Origin: an uncultured Bacteroidota bacterium
Lineage (GTDB): Bacteria; Bacteroidota; Bacteroidia; Flavobacteriales; BACL11
Assembly (NCBI GenBank): GCA_902627575.1
Contig: CACOJQ010000004.1
Coordinates: forward strand, 1 to 56,434
Reading direction: 5' to 3'
Length of the DNA stretch: 56,434 nucleotides
In this document: piece after piece, positions 15,280 to 25,082 of the stretch
How the letters are laid out: every line of letters begins with the position of its first letter
How positions within the stretch are numbered: the first letter of the stretch is position 1
Position numbers and translations under genes: made by a program
The notes under the pieces: generated by a model
What the model was told of the DNA's origin: nothing
What the model saw: only the letters and a program-made list of their open reading frames with translations
Database searches by the model: none

Positions 15280-17162
15280 TCTCAAGAGAAACCATAGATA
15301 GAATTTTTGAAGCAGTTAGAATTGAAGAAATTATAAAGGATTTTGTTGATTTAAAAAAAGCGGGGGTAAATTACAAGGGGAGATGTCCATTTCATGAAGA
15401 AAAAACTCCGTCATTTGTAGTGTCTCCCTCGAAAGGGATATATAAATGTTTTGGTTGCGGAAAAGGAGGCAACAGTGTATCTTTTCTTCAAGATTTACAA
15501 GCTATTAGTTATCCTGAAGCTTTAAGATATATTGCAGAAAAATATAGTATTGAAGTCGAAGAAGAAGAACTTACAGATAAACAAATACGGCAAAAATCAA
15601 ATAAAGATAAACTTTATGACGCTACTTTATTTGCTGAAAAATATTTTCAAGATATTTTGTGGAACACAAATGAAGGTAAAAATATTGGTCTAAGTTATTT
15701 TCAAGAGCGAGGCTATAATGAAGAAATAATTAAAAAATTCAAATTAGGTTATAGCCCAAAAGGTGCAAATGCATTTGAAAAGGCTGCGATAAAAGAAGGT
15801 TTTAATAGAAAAATATTATTAGAAGCAAGTTTAATTGGTGAAAATAGTAATGGTAAGAGTTATGATAAGTTCAAGGAAAGATCAATTTTCCCAATTCATT
15901 CATATACTAATAAAGTAGTTGGCTTCGGAGGAAGATCATTTAATGCTAATGCTAAGTCAAAATACTTAAATTCAGCAGAGTCTCTTATTTATGATAAATC
16001 CAAAGTCTTATATGGCCTTAATTTTGCAAAGCAAGACATAAGTAAACAAAATAATTGTTATGTAGTTGAAGGTTATACTGACGTAATTTCTATGTGCCAA
16101 ATAGGTATTAATAACATTGTTTCTGCCTCTGGAACAGCTTTATCAAAAAATCAAATTCTCTTAATTAAAAGACTAACAAAAAATATAACCTTACTTTTTG
16201 ACAACGATAAAGCGGGTATAAGCGCTACAATAAGATCTATCGATTTGTGTCTGCAACTAGATATGAATGTGAAAGTTTGTTTATTTCCTCCTGGAGAGGA
16301 CCCCGACTCATTCTCAAAAAAAAACACCTCAGAAAAAACACTTTCTTACCTAAAAAATAAATCCATAAACTTTGTTGATTATTTAATTTCTTCTTATAAG
16401 CTTGAAGAAGAATCCGATCCAGCTGAAATTATCGAAATAAAGAAAAATATAATCTCAAGCATTTCAAAAATTTCTGACTCATTTAGCAGACAAGAATACT
16501 GTAAAATATACTCTCAAAAGCTAGAAGTTTCAGAGCATGTATTATTAAAAGAGGTTAATGCCTTTAGAAATCAGGTTAGTTTTTATAAAAAAACTGTAGG
16601 CAAAGAAAAAAATATTAGTCCCACAATTAGTTCTAAAACACAGAAGTTACACCAACAAGAGCAAGAAATATTGCGAATACTAATAAATTATGGAAATAAA
16701 TCCATTGGATTAGGTGATAACAAAGAATATGTAGCGTCTATTATTGCTAGAGAGTTGCAAGTAGACGAAATTAAATTTTCAAAAGAATTACATCAAAAAA
16801 CATATGATGAAATAATAAAAATCATTAAAAACACGGGTGTTATAGATGTACAAAAACTTATTAATAACACAAATTCAAATATTAGTAAATTTTGTGTTGA
16901 TTTAATTGCCCAAGCTCATGATATTAGTAACAACTGGAAGGAAAGACATAACATAATGACTGGAAGAGAGGATGAAAAAATGCGTAAGACTACTGAAAAA
17001 GCAATATTATCTTTAAAAAAAGAAATTGTAGACGCTAAAATTAGTCAAATACAAACTCAAATAAAAGAAGGAAGCATTAGTGACGAAACAGTCAAAATTT
17101 TAAATGATTTAATAAAAGTAAAAACTAAAATTGCAAAAGTTTTAGGAAGAAATATTGGATAA
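15276..17162 (+). CDS. dnaG: DNA primase
   Basis: 628 residues. Synthesises RNA primers at the replication fork. The N-terminal zinc ribbon is C37-x2-H40 ... C58-x2-C61, the CHC2 type. The TOPRIM core follows with VVEGYTDVISM (about 264-274) and the DNDKAG stretch (about 309-314). The C-terminal helicase-binding region is divergent as expected. It ends 4 bases from the stop codon of the convergent recJ gene, leaving no room for a terminator. Confidence 0.97.
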   Translation: MISRETIDRIFEAVRIEEIIKDFVDLKKAGVNYKGRCPFHEEKTPSFVVSPSKGIYKCFGCGKGGNSVSFLQDLQAISYPEALRYIAEKYSIEVEEEELTDKQIRQKSNKDKLYDATLFAEKYFQDILWNTNEGKNIGLSYFQERGYNEEIIKKFKLGYSPKGANAFEKAAIKEGFNRKILLEASLIGENSNGKSYDKFKERSIFPIHSYTNKVVGFGGRSFNANAKSKYLNSAESLIYDKSKVLYGLNFAKQDISKQNNCYVVEGYTDVISMCQIGINNIVSASGTALSKNQILLIKRLTKNITLLFDNDKAGISATIRSIDLCLQLDMNVKVCLFPPGEDPDSFSKKNTSEKTLSYLKNKSINFVDYLISSYKLEEESDPAEIIEIKKNIISSISKISDSFSRQEYCKIYSQKLEVSEHVLLKEVNAFRNQVSFYKKTVGKEKNISPTISSKTQKLHQQEQEILRILINYGNKSIGLGDNKEYVASIIARELQVDEIKFSKELHQKTYDEIIKIIKNTGVIDVQKLINNTNSNISKFCVDLIAQAHDISNNWKERHNIMTGREDEKMRKTTEKAILSLKKEIVDAKISQIQTQIKEGSISDETVKILNDLIKVKTKIAKVLGRNIG

Positions 17163-17166
17163 TCTC

Positions 17167-18843
17167 TTATTTAATATCCTTAATTAATAGTTGTAACTTC
17201 TTATTTCCGTTCCATTCATTTTCGCTTATTGAATAGCAAATATCTATTTCATTTTTGTTAATTGTTTTATCATATTTGGTGCCTAAACCAAAAGCAATAG
17301 CTGAAATAGATTTATGATCATCAAGAATGTTTAGCTTTAAGTGTGCTTTATCTTCACCAACCTGCTTTGCATGTCCGCTATCTATTACTTTTTTGCTTAC
17401 AAATACTGGATTCATATTTGTTGGTCCGAAAGGCGCAAACTGTTGAATTATTCTATATAGCTTATGATTTATATCTGTTGTTTTAATTTGCATATCTATG
17501 TGTAAATTAGGGTGCAAATGTTCTGGCTTTATCATTTGACTAACCGCATCCTCAAAAGTGTTAATAAAAAGATTAATTTTTTCTTTTTTTATACTTAATC
17601 CTGCAGCGTATTTGTGCCCACCAAATTTTTCTAATAAATGAGAGCATTTATTTATTGCCTCATAAACATCAAACTTGTTTACTGATCTGGCAGAACCGAC
17701 TAGCATACCATCTTTTTCTACCAAAACTATTGTTGGCTTATAAAACTTTTCTACAATCCTTGAAGCAACTATTCCCACAACTCCTTTGTGCCATTTATTG
17801 CTATAAACAACTATAGATTTTTTAAGATTATCTACTTTAGACACAGCATCCTCAGTGATTTTTTTTTCAATTTCTTTTCTTGTGTCATTGTTTTTTTCAA
17901 TTTCATTTAGAATTAAATTAGCTCGAGCAAAGTCTTTTTCTACAAGTAAATCGACAGCTTTTTTAGCATGATCTATACGTCCGGCTGCATTAATTCTTGG
18001 GGCAATTCCAAAAATAACATCAGACATTTTTATATCCTTTGATTTTAAAACCTTTGTTAATGTTTTTACCCCTACACTTGGATTTAAATTAATTTTTTGC
18101 ATTCCGTAAAAGGCTAGAACTCTATTTTCTCCATCAATTGGCACAATATCTGCACCAATACTAACAGTAACCAAATCTAAAAATGCATACGCTTCATCAA
18201 GCGGAAGATTTTTATATATACAAAATGCCTGTATTAGTTTAAAGCCTACGCCACAGCCAGACAAGTGTTTGTATGGATATTGGCAATCTTTTTGTTTGGG
18301 GTTTAAAATAGAGTATGCAGAAGGAATTTTATTAGAAGGGGTGTGATGATCACAAATTATAAAATCAATCTGCTTAGTATTTGCATATTCAATCTGCTTA
18401 TTAGCTCGAATACCGCAATCTAAAGCAATTATTAATGAAAAATTATTGTTATATGCGTAATCAATTCCTTTTAAAGAAATTCCATATCCCTCTTCGTATC
18501 TACAAGGAACATAATAATCAATTTCTGCAGTTTGTTTTTTTAAAAAATTAAACATCATAGAAACAGATGTTGTGCCGTCAACGTCATAGTCTCCATACAC
18601 TAAAATTTTTTCCTTATTTACAATCGCATGTTCAATCCGTTTTACTGCAGAATTCATATTCTTCATTAAAAAGGGATCATGTAAATCAGACAGCTTGGGG
18701 CGAAAAAATTTTTTTGCTTGTTCAAAGTTTTGTATACCTCTTAAGGCTAATAGATGTGCTACTATTTCACTTACATTTAATGTTTGTGAAAGTTCATTAA
18801 TAATATCTTTATCTGCGTCTTTAATAATCCAATTTTTAATCAT
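17167..18843 (-). CDS. recJ: Single-stranded-DNA-specific exonuclease RecJ
   Basis: 558 residues, DHH/DHHA1 nuclease working 5' to 3' on single-stranded DNA in recombination and mismatch repair. Metal-binding motifs: DYDVD (85-89), DCG (142-144) and DHH (165-167). The DHHA1 glycine-rich segment is LEKFGGHKYAAGLSI, and a C-terminal OB-like domain follows. It overlaps the end of the upstream DAHP synthase gene by 8 bases on the same strand. Confidence 0.96.
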   Translation of the reverse strand: MIKNWIIKDADKDIINELSQTLNVSEIVAHLLALRGIQNFEQAKKFFRPKLSDLHDPFLMKNMNSAVKRIEHAIVNKEKILVYGDYDVDGTTSVSMMFNFLKKQTAEIDYYVPCRYEEGYGISLKGIDYAYNNNFSLIIALDCGIRANKQIEYANTKQIDFIICDHHTPSNKIPSAYSILNPKQKDCQYPYKHLSGCGVGFKLIQAFCIYKNLPLDEAYAFLDLVTVSIGADIVPIDGENRVLAFYGMQKINLNPSVGVKTLTKVLKSKDIKMSDVIFGIAPRINAAGRIDHAKKAVDLLVEKDFARANLILNEIEKNNDTRKEIEKKITEDAVSKVDNLKKSIVVYSNKWHKGVVGIVASRIVEKFYKPTIVLVEKDGMLVGSARSVNKFDVYEAINKCSHLLEKFGGHKYAAGLSIKKEKINLFINTFEDAVSQMIKPEHLHPNLHIDMQIKTTDINHKLYRIIQQFAPFGPTNMNPVFVSKKVIDSGHAKQVGEDKAHLKLNILDDHKSISAIAFGLGTKYDKTINKNEIDICYSISENEWNGNKKLQLLIKDIK

Positions 18844-19894
18844 TCTCTCTTTTTTTTGTTTGGATTAATATTGAGTATTTGTGAATAACATCAAATATTT
18901 CATTAATATATTCATCCTCTAGATTTAAATTATTTGCATACTTTTTTCTTGTTTTTAAAATCTCAAACCATCTTTCTATTTGAAAAATAGTTAGCTTATT
19001 TTTATCTTTTAGTATAGCAATTTGTTCTACAATTTCTTTTCTATTTCGAAATAAAGCTATTATATGCTTGTCAAGTAAATCTATCTTATCTCTAAATTCC
19101 TTAAGCTCATTTATAAACTTTTGATCTCTTAATTTACTAGATTTTAGTACTAAGTTTTGAAGAATAGAATTTAATTGTGATGGTAATATTTGTTGATCCG
19201 CATCACTTAAAGCTTTTGATGGGTTGATATGTGTTTCTATCATTAATCCATCAAAATTCATATCTATAGCTGTTTGAGATATATCTTCAACAAGCTCGGC
19301 TTTACCAGCAATATGAGATGGGTCACAAATAATAGGCATGTCGATTACCCTCTCACGCAACTTTATTGGAAGTTCCCATTTGGGATCATTTCTATAAACA
19401 GATTTTTTATAATTATGAAATCCTCTGTGAACAGCTGATAGTTTACTAATACCAACCTTGTAAAATCTCTCCAAAGCTCCAATCCAAAGTCCAATCTCAG
19501 GATGAACTGGGTTTTTCACTAAAATAGGGATATCAACACCCTTCAACGCTTCTGCTATTTCTTGAACATAAAATGGATTAACTGTTGTTCTAGCACCTAT
19601 CCAAAGTATATCTATATTTGCTTCCAAACAACATTCAACATGCCTAGGCGTTGCTACTTCGGTTGCCACTCTTAATCCTGTTTTTTCTCTAACTTTTTGC
19701 AACCACTTTAAGCCCTTAATACCAACACCTTCAAAGGAACTTGGGCTTGTTCTTGGCTTCCATAAGCCTGCTCTAAAAACATCGATATAACTTTTATTTT
19801 GGTACGCTGTTGCTAAAATCTGTGATTCAGACTCGGCACTACAAGGGCCTGAAATAACAAACGGCTTTTTTGTAAAAAATTGGTCTATTTTCAT
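18836..19894 (-). CDS. Bifunctional 3-deoxy-7-phosphoheptulonate synthase / chorismate mutase
   Basis: 352 residues in two domains. Residues 1 to about 255 form a type I-beta DAHP synthase (FVISGPCSAES near 13-23, KPRTSPSSFEG, CDPSHIAG), catalysing the first shikimate step. Residues about 270-350 form an AroQ-type all-helical chorismate mutase (LKEFRDKIDLLDKHIIALF). The fusion is standard in Bacteroidota and usually lets chorismate or prephenate feed back on the synthase. It leads towards phenylalanine and tyrosine. The gene overlaps rsmI upstream by 4 bases and recJ downstream by 8. Confidence 0.96.
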   Translation of the reverse strand: MKIDQFFTKKPFVISGPCSAESESQILATAYQNKSYIDVFRAGLWKPRTSPSSFEGVGIKGLKWLQKVREKTGLRVATEVATPRHVECCLEANIDILWIGARTTVNPFYVQEIAEALKGVDIPILVKNPVHPEIGLWIGALERFYKVGISKLSAVHRGFHNYKKSVYRNDPKWELPIKLRERVIDMPIICDPSHIAGKAELVEDISQTAIDMNFDGLMIETHINPSKALSDADQQILPSQLNSILQNLVLKSSKLRDQKFINELKEFRDKIDLLDKHIIALFRNRKEIVEQIAILKDKNKLTIFQIERWFEILKTRKKYANNLNLEDEYINEIFDVIHKYSILIQTKKREND

Positions 19895-20562
19895 TTACTT
19901 CCTTCAACTATAATAACAAATTCTCCTTTGGGTTTTTTTTCTTTATAATATTCAATTAAAGCGGTTATTGTGCCGCGCTTTGTTTCTTCATATAATTTAG
20001 AAATTTCTCTGGAAATAGATATTATTCTTGATTCACCAAAATATTCAGAAAACTGATTAAGTGTTTTAAGTACTCTATGCGGAGACTCATAAAAAACCAT
20101 TGTTCGTTGTTCTTCACTTAATTTTTTTAATCTAGTCAGTCTCCCCTTTTTAAGAGGTAAAAAACCCTCAAAAACAAAATTTTTTGTTTTTAATCCGGAA
20201 ATAACGAGAGCTGGTAAAAAAGCGGTTGCACCTGGTAGACATTCTATATTTATACTTTCAAGAATACATCTCTGCACAAAGAGAGCTCCTGGGTCAGAAA
20301 TTAAAGGTGTTCCAGCGTCAGAAACTAAAGCTATTGTATCCCCTACGCTTATTCTTTTTATGTATTTTTCTAATAAGCGATGCTCGTTATGCATATGTAA
20401 TGAACTAATAGCAGTATTAATATCATAATGTTTTAACAATTTCATAGATGTTCTAGTATCCTCAGCTAAAATTAGGTCTACTTTTTTTAAAGTATCCAAA
20501 GCTCTTAAAGTAATATCGCTAAGATTACCAATTGGTGTTGGGACAATATATAGTTTAGACAT
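19891..20562 (-). CDS. rsmI: 16S rRNA (cytidine(1402)-2'-O)-methyltransferase
   Basis: 223 residues of the tetrapyrrole-methylase fold. Uses SAM to 2'-O-methylate C1402 in the ribosomal P site. The N-terminal LYIVPTPIGNLSDIT, AEDTRTS (34-40) and the VSDAGTPLISDPG loop (about 80-92) are diagnostic; MVFYESPHRV lies further on. Starts 10 bases after the DUF2279 stop codon, and a -7 element overlapping that stop may give it its own promoter. Confidence 0.97.
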   Translation of the reverse strand: MSKLYIVPTPIGNLSDITLRALDTLKKVDLILAEDTRTSMKLLKHYDINTAISSLHMHNEHRLLEKYIKRISVGDTIALVSDAGTPLISDPGALFVQRCILESINIECLPGATAFLPALVISGLKTKNFVFEGFLPLKKGRLTRLKKLSEEQRTMVFYESPHRVLKTLNQFSEYFGESRIISISREISKLYEETKRGTITALIEYYKEKKPKGEFVIIVEGSK

Positions 20563-20567
20563 ATTTA

Positions 20568-20575
20568 CAAAATTA
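20568..20575 (-). promoter_or_regulatory. Possible -7 element of rsmI
   Basis: TAATTTTG on the minus strand, last base 6 nt from the rsmI ATG. It overlaps the stop codon of the upstream gene, so it could be coincidental, but the spacing equals that of several better-placed elements in the window. Confidence 0.4.
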
Positions 20576-21451
20576 TAGAAATAGAGGATAAAATGATACT
20601 TTTGGCGAAATCCTTAACGTTGGAGCTGGCAGGTGAATATAATTTAACCAATGTTTTATCTTTCGAGCTGTATAAGAGTCCCAATTCTTTAACATTTTTG
20701 GTATATCGTAGTCTAAAGCAATGTACCATTCGTTTCTGCCTCCTGTTTTTGCATTTTTTTCATTTAAATATTGGGTGTCATCCAAACCAAAGCCTATAGC
20801 CACATTTAACCACTCTGGTATAAACGAACTTTTTATAAATTTATTTATGTCAATAGCTAACCAATAAGTTTGATTAGGGTAGTCATCTTGCCAAGCGTAT
20901 TTACTTATTTCTTTTCCTCTTTCTCTTTCTAAATCCCAGTATACGTTAGATTTTTTACAATATGAAAATTTAAAATATAAATCTTTAAAATTATTGTTGT
21001 AGTATTGAACAACTGGAAACAATGATCCTACTGTCCCAAACGCTAAATCTTGCTTACTAAAACCCCAGTATGGAGCATATGCATCCTTTATTTCAATTGC
21101 TAGTTGCATGCTTGTTCCAAATGCAGCTCCATACCATAGTGCGTGTTCCTTATTCATACCAGCCCATAACATAGAAGATGCAAAAACATCAGCAGCATAG
21201 ATACCGCCCATCAAGTGGCCTAGTTTATCAACATTTTTAGCATATACCATATCAGCACCATCATCAAAATGAAAAGAAACTTGCTCTGCTGACCACCAAG
21301 CATTTTGTATGTAAAGATAAGTACCTAAAGTTGCGCCAGTAAGACTACCTGCAACAATCAATATTCTTTTATTATCAATATTGTTGGAATTCAATTGTGG
21401 ATATAGTTTATTGTAAAATATTATCAAAAAAAACAAAATTTTAAATTTCAT
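20573..21451 (-). CDS. DUF2279 family protein
   Basis: 292 residues with an N-terminal signal peptide or anchor (MKFKILFFLIIFYNKLYPQ). The body contains YLYIQNAWWS near 48, the HLMGGIYAADVF stretch near 93-104, and the EIKDAYAPYWGFSKQDLAFGTVGSLFP region typical of DUF2279 (YfiM-related) envelope proteins of Bacteroidota. The C-terminal half has alternating aromatic segments ending in PTLRISPKVSFYPLFL, resembling outer-membrane strands. Function unknown; an envelope location is inferred. Divergent from tdk. Confidence 0.8.
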   Translation of the reverse strand: MKFKILFFLIIFYNKLYPQLNSNNIDNKRILIVAGSLTGATLGTYLYIQNAWWSAEQVSFHFDDGADMVYAKNVDKLGHLMGGIYAADVFASSMLWAGMNKEHALWYGAAFGTSMQLAIEIKDAYAPYWGFSKQDLAFGTVGSLFPVVQYYNNNFKDLYFKFSYCKKSNVYWDLERERGKEISKYAWQDDYPNQTYWLAIDINKFIKSSFIPEWLNVAIGFGLDDTQYLNEKNAKTGGRNEWYIALDYDIPKMLKNWDSYTARKIKHWLNYIHLPAPTLRISPKVSFYPLFL

Positions 21452-21472
21452 AAATATTGAAGTTGCTTTTTA

Positions 21473-21480
21473 TACTTTTG
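21473..21480 (+). promoter_or_regulatory. -7 promoter element of tdk-alr
   Basis: TACTTTTG ends 31 nt before the tdk ATG. It lies 4 bases from the opposing element of DUF2279 (21485-21492), so the two divergent promoters are nearly back to back. Confidence 0.5.
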
Positions 21481-21484
21481 TTAG

Positions 21485-21492
21485 CAAAGCTA
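21485..21492 (-). promoter_or_regulatory. -7 promoter element of DUF2279
   Basis: TAGCTTTG on the minus strand, last base 34 nt from the ATG of the DUF2279 gene; predicts a leader of nearly 30 nt. Confidence 0.45.
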
Positions 21493-21510
21493 TAAAAAGA
21501 AAGTGTAATT

Positions 21511-22086
21511 ATGTTTTTAGAACCAGAAATTGAGAACTCATTAAAAAAAGGTAGCATTGAAGTGATATGTGGATCTATGTTTTCTGGTAAAACCGAAGAA
21601 CTAATAAGACGCCTAAATAAAGCTAAATTCGCAAAACTACAAACAACTGTTTTTAAACCAAAAATAGATATCCGCTATCACAAAGAAAAAATTGTCTCTC
21701 ATAATGCAAATACGATTAAATCTAAAGCTGTTAACTCTGCATTGGAAATACTGAATTTTGTAAAAGGTGAAGATGTGGTAGCAATTGACGAAGTGCAGTT
21801 TTTTAAAAGTGATATTGTAGATGTATGTAAAAAACTTGCAGATAAAAACAAAAGAGTGATTTTGGCAGGATTAGACATGGACTATTTAGGCAATCCCTTT
21901 GGGCCCATGCCCCAATTATTAGCAATTGCTGAATATGTAACTAAAGTACACGCAATATGCAATGATTGTGGTAAAATGGCAAGTCATTCATACCGGCTTT
22001 CAGTTAGTAAAGCGATTGTAGAGTTAGGTCAAAAAAAAGAATATAAAGCACTATGTAGAAGTTGTTTTAAAAAAAATACAAAATGA
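21511..22086 (+). CDS. tdk: Thymidine kinase
   Basis: 191 residues, type II thymidine kinase. P-loop GSMFSGKTEE (21-30); DEVQFF Walker-B-like motif (about 91-96) with the catalytic glutamate; C-terminal zinc lid formed by CNDCGK and CRSC. Salvages thymidine to dTMP. The stop codon overlaps the alr start (ATGA), so the two are coupled. Confidence 0.96.
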   Translation: MFLEPEIENSLKKGSIEVICGSMFSGKTEELIRRLNKAKFAKLQTTVFKPKIDIRYHKEKIVSHNANTIKSKAVNSALEILNFVKGEDVVAIDEVQFFKSDIVDVCKKLADKNKRVILAGLDMDYLGNPFGPMPQLLAIAEYVTKVHAICNDCGKMASHSYRLSVSKAIVELGQKKEYKALCRSCFKKNTK

Positions 22087-23162
22087 ACTACGCTAGCGAA
22101 ACCATCCTTCACATAGATTTAAGCGTCTTAGAAAAAAACCTTAATTATTTCAAAAAAAATCTAAATCCAAACACTAAGATAATTGCCGTTGTGAAAGCAT
22201 TTGCGTATGGCCATGGAGATATTGAAATTTCTAAAAAGTTAGAGGCTCTGGGTGTTTATGCACTTTGGGTAAGTGACTTTGAAGAAGGCGTAATGTTAAG
22301 AAAGTCTGGCATCAAAATAAAAATTATTGTTGCAAATCCTGGCTTGAAAAGTTATAATCAGATTATAAAAAATAATTTAGATGTAGTTCTCTATAATTAC
22401 AAGTTGTTAAACTTATATTGCACGAACAAAGACAGAATAAATGTGCATATTAAATTTGATACAGGCATGAACCGATATGGATTCTGCAAAAATGATTTGC
22501 CCAATATAATAACTAAATTAAATAAAAACAGACACTTAAAATTGAATTCTATTTGTTCACATTTAGCAGCATCTGAAGATAAAAGTAAAAAAAAAGAGAC
22601 ACTAGATCAAATTAAACTATTTAAATTAATTGGAACAGAATTCGATTCAATTTTAGGAAAAACTGTATGCAAACACATTCTTAATTCTAATGGGGTTATT
22701 AATTTTAATGACTACCAAATGGATGGAGTTAGAATTGGCATAGGTCTTTATGGTGCAGCAAAACACAAACAATTGAGACAAATTAGCGCTTTAACAAGTG
22801 TTATAACACAAATAAAAAAACTTAAAAAAGGAGATAAGATTGGCTATGGTTTCTCTTTTACTGCAAAACAAAACATGTTGATTGCTGTTATTCCTGTTGG
22901 TTACGCTGATGGTTTAAACAGGCGGCTAAGCAACATGAATGGTCATATTTATATAAATAATAGCAACTGTAGAATAGTTGGAAAAATTAGTATGGATAGC
23001 TGTATGGTTGATGTATCTGATGTTAAAGCCAATGAGGGAGACCGAGTTGAAATATTTGGAGAGAACTTAAGTGTTTTTGAAATAGCAGAAAAGACAAATA
23101 CTATACCTTACGAAATTTATTCAACCCTTAATAGAAGAATAAAAAGAGTTTATAAAAACTAA
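22083..23162 (+). CDS. alr: Alanine racemase
   Basis: 359 residues, PLP enzyme making D-alanine for peptidoglycan. The PLP lysine is K38 in VVKAFAYGHG, and the catalytic tyrosine lies in KIGYGFSFTA near residue 253 at the start of the beta domain. VGKISMDSCMVDV is the conserved C-terminal stretch. Unlike many flavobacteria it is not fused to MurF. Its stop codon overlaps that of the convergent sirtuin gene in the four bases CTAA. Confidence 0.96.
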   Translation: MNYASETILHIDLSVLEKNLNYFKKNLNPNTKIIAVVKAFAYGHGDIEISKKLEALGVYALWVSDFEEGVMLRKSGIKIKIIVANPGLKSYNQIIKNNLDVVLYNYKLLNLYCTNKDRINVHIKFDTGMNRYGFCKNDLPNIITKLNKNRHLKLNSICSHLAASEDKSKKKETLDQIKLFKLIGTEFDSILGKTVCKHILNSNGVINFNDYQMDGVRIGIGLYGAAKHKQLRQISALTSVITQIKKLKKGDKIGYGFSFTAKQNMLIAVIPVGYADGLNRRLSNMNGHIYINNSNCRIVGKISMDSCMVDVSDVKANEGDRVEIFGENLSVFEIAEKTNTIPYEIYSTLNRRIKRVYKN

Positions 23163-23833
23163 TTCATCAAAAGTTCATCAACTAACAATGGAACTGCCTG
23201 TGTAGCTTTTTCTTTTATAACTTCAATATCATTCATTTTAACCCCTTTGGGCTCTATTAAAATAATTCTCTTGGCTTTGTTTGCATAGTTTAATAAAGAT
23301 GCCGCGGGGTACACATTCAAGGATGTGCCAATTATTATCATAATATGTGCATGACTTACTTTCTTAATTGCTTTGTTCATATTTGGTACTTCTTCGCCAA
23401 ACCATACAACATTTGGGCGCAACTGGAACCCATTCTCACATAAGTCACCAATATTTAGTTCTTTATAATTAATAGGATACACCTTATTTGTCTTGGTACT
23501 GCGAGCCTCCGTTAATTTCCCATGTAAATGTAAAACGTTTTTAGAGCCACTTCTTTCATGTAAATCATCTATGTTTTGTGTAACAATAGATAGCTTGTAT
23601 TTGGCACTTAATCTATTTAATGAAATATGAGCAACATTTGGCTTAATGGTTGACAATTGCTTTCTTCTTATGTTGTAAAATTTTAAAACTAAGTCTGGAT
23701 TTTTAATAAACGCTTTAGGAGTTGCAACATCATCAATTTTATACTTTTCCCATAAACCACCTGAATCTCTAAAGGTTGCTAATCCGCTCTCAGCACTGAT
23801 TCCAGCTCCCGTGAAAACAACTATTTGTTTCAT
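23159..23833 (-). CDS. cobB: NAD-dependent protein deacylase (class III sirtuin)
   Basis: 224 residues. NAD-binding GAGISAESGLATFRDSGGLW near the N-terminus, TQNIDDLHERSG and catalytic histidine in LHGKL identify a sirtuin. The FYNIRRKQL stretch carries the Y-x2-R pair of class III members, which accept succinyl/malonyl lysine as well as acetyl. The four zinc cysteines normally flanking the central insert are missing; only one cysteine (DLCENGFQLRP) remains, as in related Bacteroidota forms. Overlaps the O-antigen-ligase-like gene upstream by 4 bases. Confidence 0.92.
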   Translation of the reverse strand: MKQIVVFTGAGISAESGLATFRDSGGLWEKYKIDDVATPKAFIKNPDLVLKFYNIRRKQLSTIKPNVAHISLNRLSAKYKLSIVTQNIDDLHERSGSKNVLHLHGKLTEARSTKTNKVYPINYKELNIGDLCENGFQLRPNVVWFGEEVPNMNKAIKKVSHAHIMIIIGTSLNVYPAASLLNYANKAKRIILIEPKGVKMNDIEVIKEKATQAVPLLVDELLMN

Positions 23834-25062
23834 ACAGAAATTTCATTTGGTTCTATATGGTATCTACTACAAATTGTGTATAAGAAAATATATGCGGAGG
23901 TTAAAATAAATATGAATAAATAAGAATCAACCATCATCAACAACATAAAAGAAACTGGAAGAGAAACTTTAAATAATCCATCACGTTGTTTTAAAAGTTT
24001 TTTTGCTTGTAAATAAAATATCAAAATTAGACATAATAGGCCTAGGATACCGACTTCAAACCAAATATATAAATATTGATTGTGTGGAGTTATCCAATTA
24101 AAAAACTTATACTTACTACTTATAATACCTTTTTTTTGTTTATTAATGAATATTTTTCCAAATGAACCAGTGCCATACCCTAAAATAGGCTTTTTAAAAA
24201 TATCTTTAAGTGTTTCCTCAATAAATACATATCTAATATCTCTTTTATATCCTTGTCTTTTTCCATTGTTTTGTATTATCTCAGAAACAGCGTCAACTCT
24301 TTTTTTATAACTATTATTATTATTATACATGAAAAAATTAAACGCAAAAAGAAGGGTACAAAAAAGAAGAAAACGAAGCATAAATAGCTTTAGTCCAACA
24401 TTGCGCTGTGCATATCTAACTATGTAAAAAAGCATTGCTAAATTAAATAAAAGCTGACCTGCTCTACCTCTTTCTGTAAATATACTGAATGCGTAAGTAA
24501 TGAAGAAAAAGATAATCAAGTATTTATAACTGGTTTTCTTTTCTAAAAATAAATACAGACATATTATTGAAGAAAAAGCTAATAACACATTATGATAATT
24601 GTATTTTATAAATGCAGAAGTGCCATAAAAAGGCTCTATAAAAATTAGATAAGAGCTTAGTGGTTTAATTACTTGATAATTTATAAGTATTGCAATTACT
24701 GCAGAAATAAAATTTGTAATTAAAAATGCGGCTAGAGCATATTGCATTGTTTTTCTTGTCAATGATAATGTCATCAGTATTGGAAAAAATAAGAGTAGTG
24801 CAAGCTTTTGAAATTGCCAGGTTGCATTATCGTGGTGAGTACCCCAAAACATACCTAAAAAATATAATAAGAATAATACTATTATCAGAAGAGACCAGCT
24901 TGAAGCAACTATCTTATTAAATTTTACTTTAAAATTCCTTTCAAATAACCAGCAAAACGCAAGTAGAATTAATAAAAGATTTGTGCCCGCAATTGTAGTT
25001 GGTATAGAAACACCTAATAAAACAAAAAGAACTTGTTGCGAACTTGAAAATAATTTAATCAT
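23830..25062 (-). CDS. O-antigen ligase / Wzy-like polymerase family membrane protein
   Basis: 410 residues with about ten to twelve transmembrane segments and one large periplasmic loop (about 240-310). The loop contains GYGTGSFG and ends with the TPHNQYLYIWFEVG signature of the Wzy/WaaL (O-antigen ligase) superfamily. These enzymes join lipid-linked glycan to lipid A core or polymerise repeat units. No glycan-biosynthesis genes are adjacent, so which activity applies is unknown. Lies between a protease gene and the sirtuin gene on one strand. Confidence 0.85.
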   Translation of the reverse strand: MIKLFSSSQQVLFVLLGVSIPTTIAGTNLLLILLAFCWLFERNFKVKFNKIVASSWSLLIIVLFLLYFLGMFWGTHHDNATWQFQKLALLLFFPILMTLSLTRKTMQYALAAFLITNFISAVIAILINYQVIKPLSSYLIFIEPFYGTSAFIKYNYHNVLLAFSSIICLYLFLEKKTSYKYLIIFFFITYAFSIFTERGRAGQLLFNLAMLFYIVRYAQRNVGLKLFMLRFLLFCTLLFAFNFFMYNNNNSYKKRVDAVSEIIQNNGKRQGYKRDIRYVFIEETLKDIFKKPILGYGTGSFGKIFINKQKKGIISSKYKFFNWITPHNQYLYIWFEVGILGLLCLILIFYLQAKKLLKQRDGLFKVSLPVSFMLLMMVDSYLFIFILTSAYIFLYTICSRYHIEPNEISV

Positions 25063-25082
25063 AAATATAAAATTATTCTATC

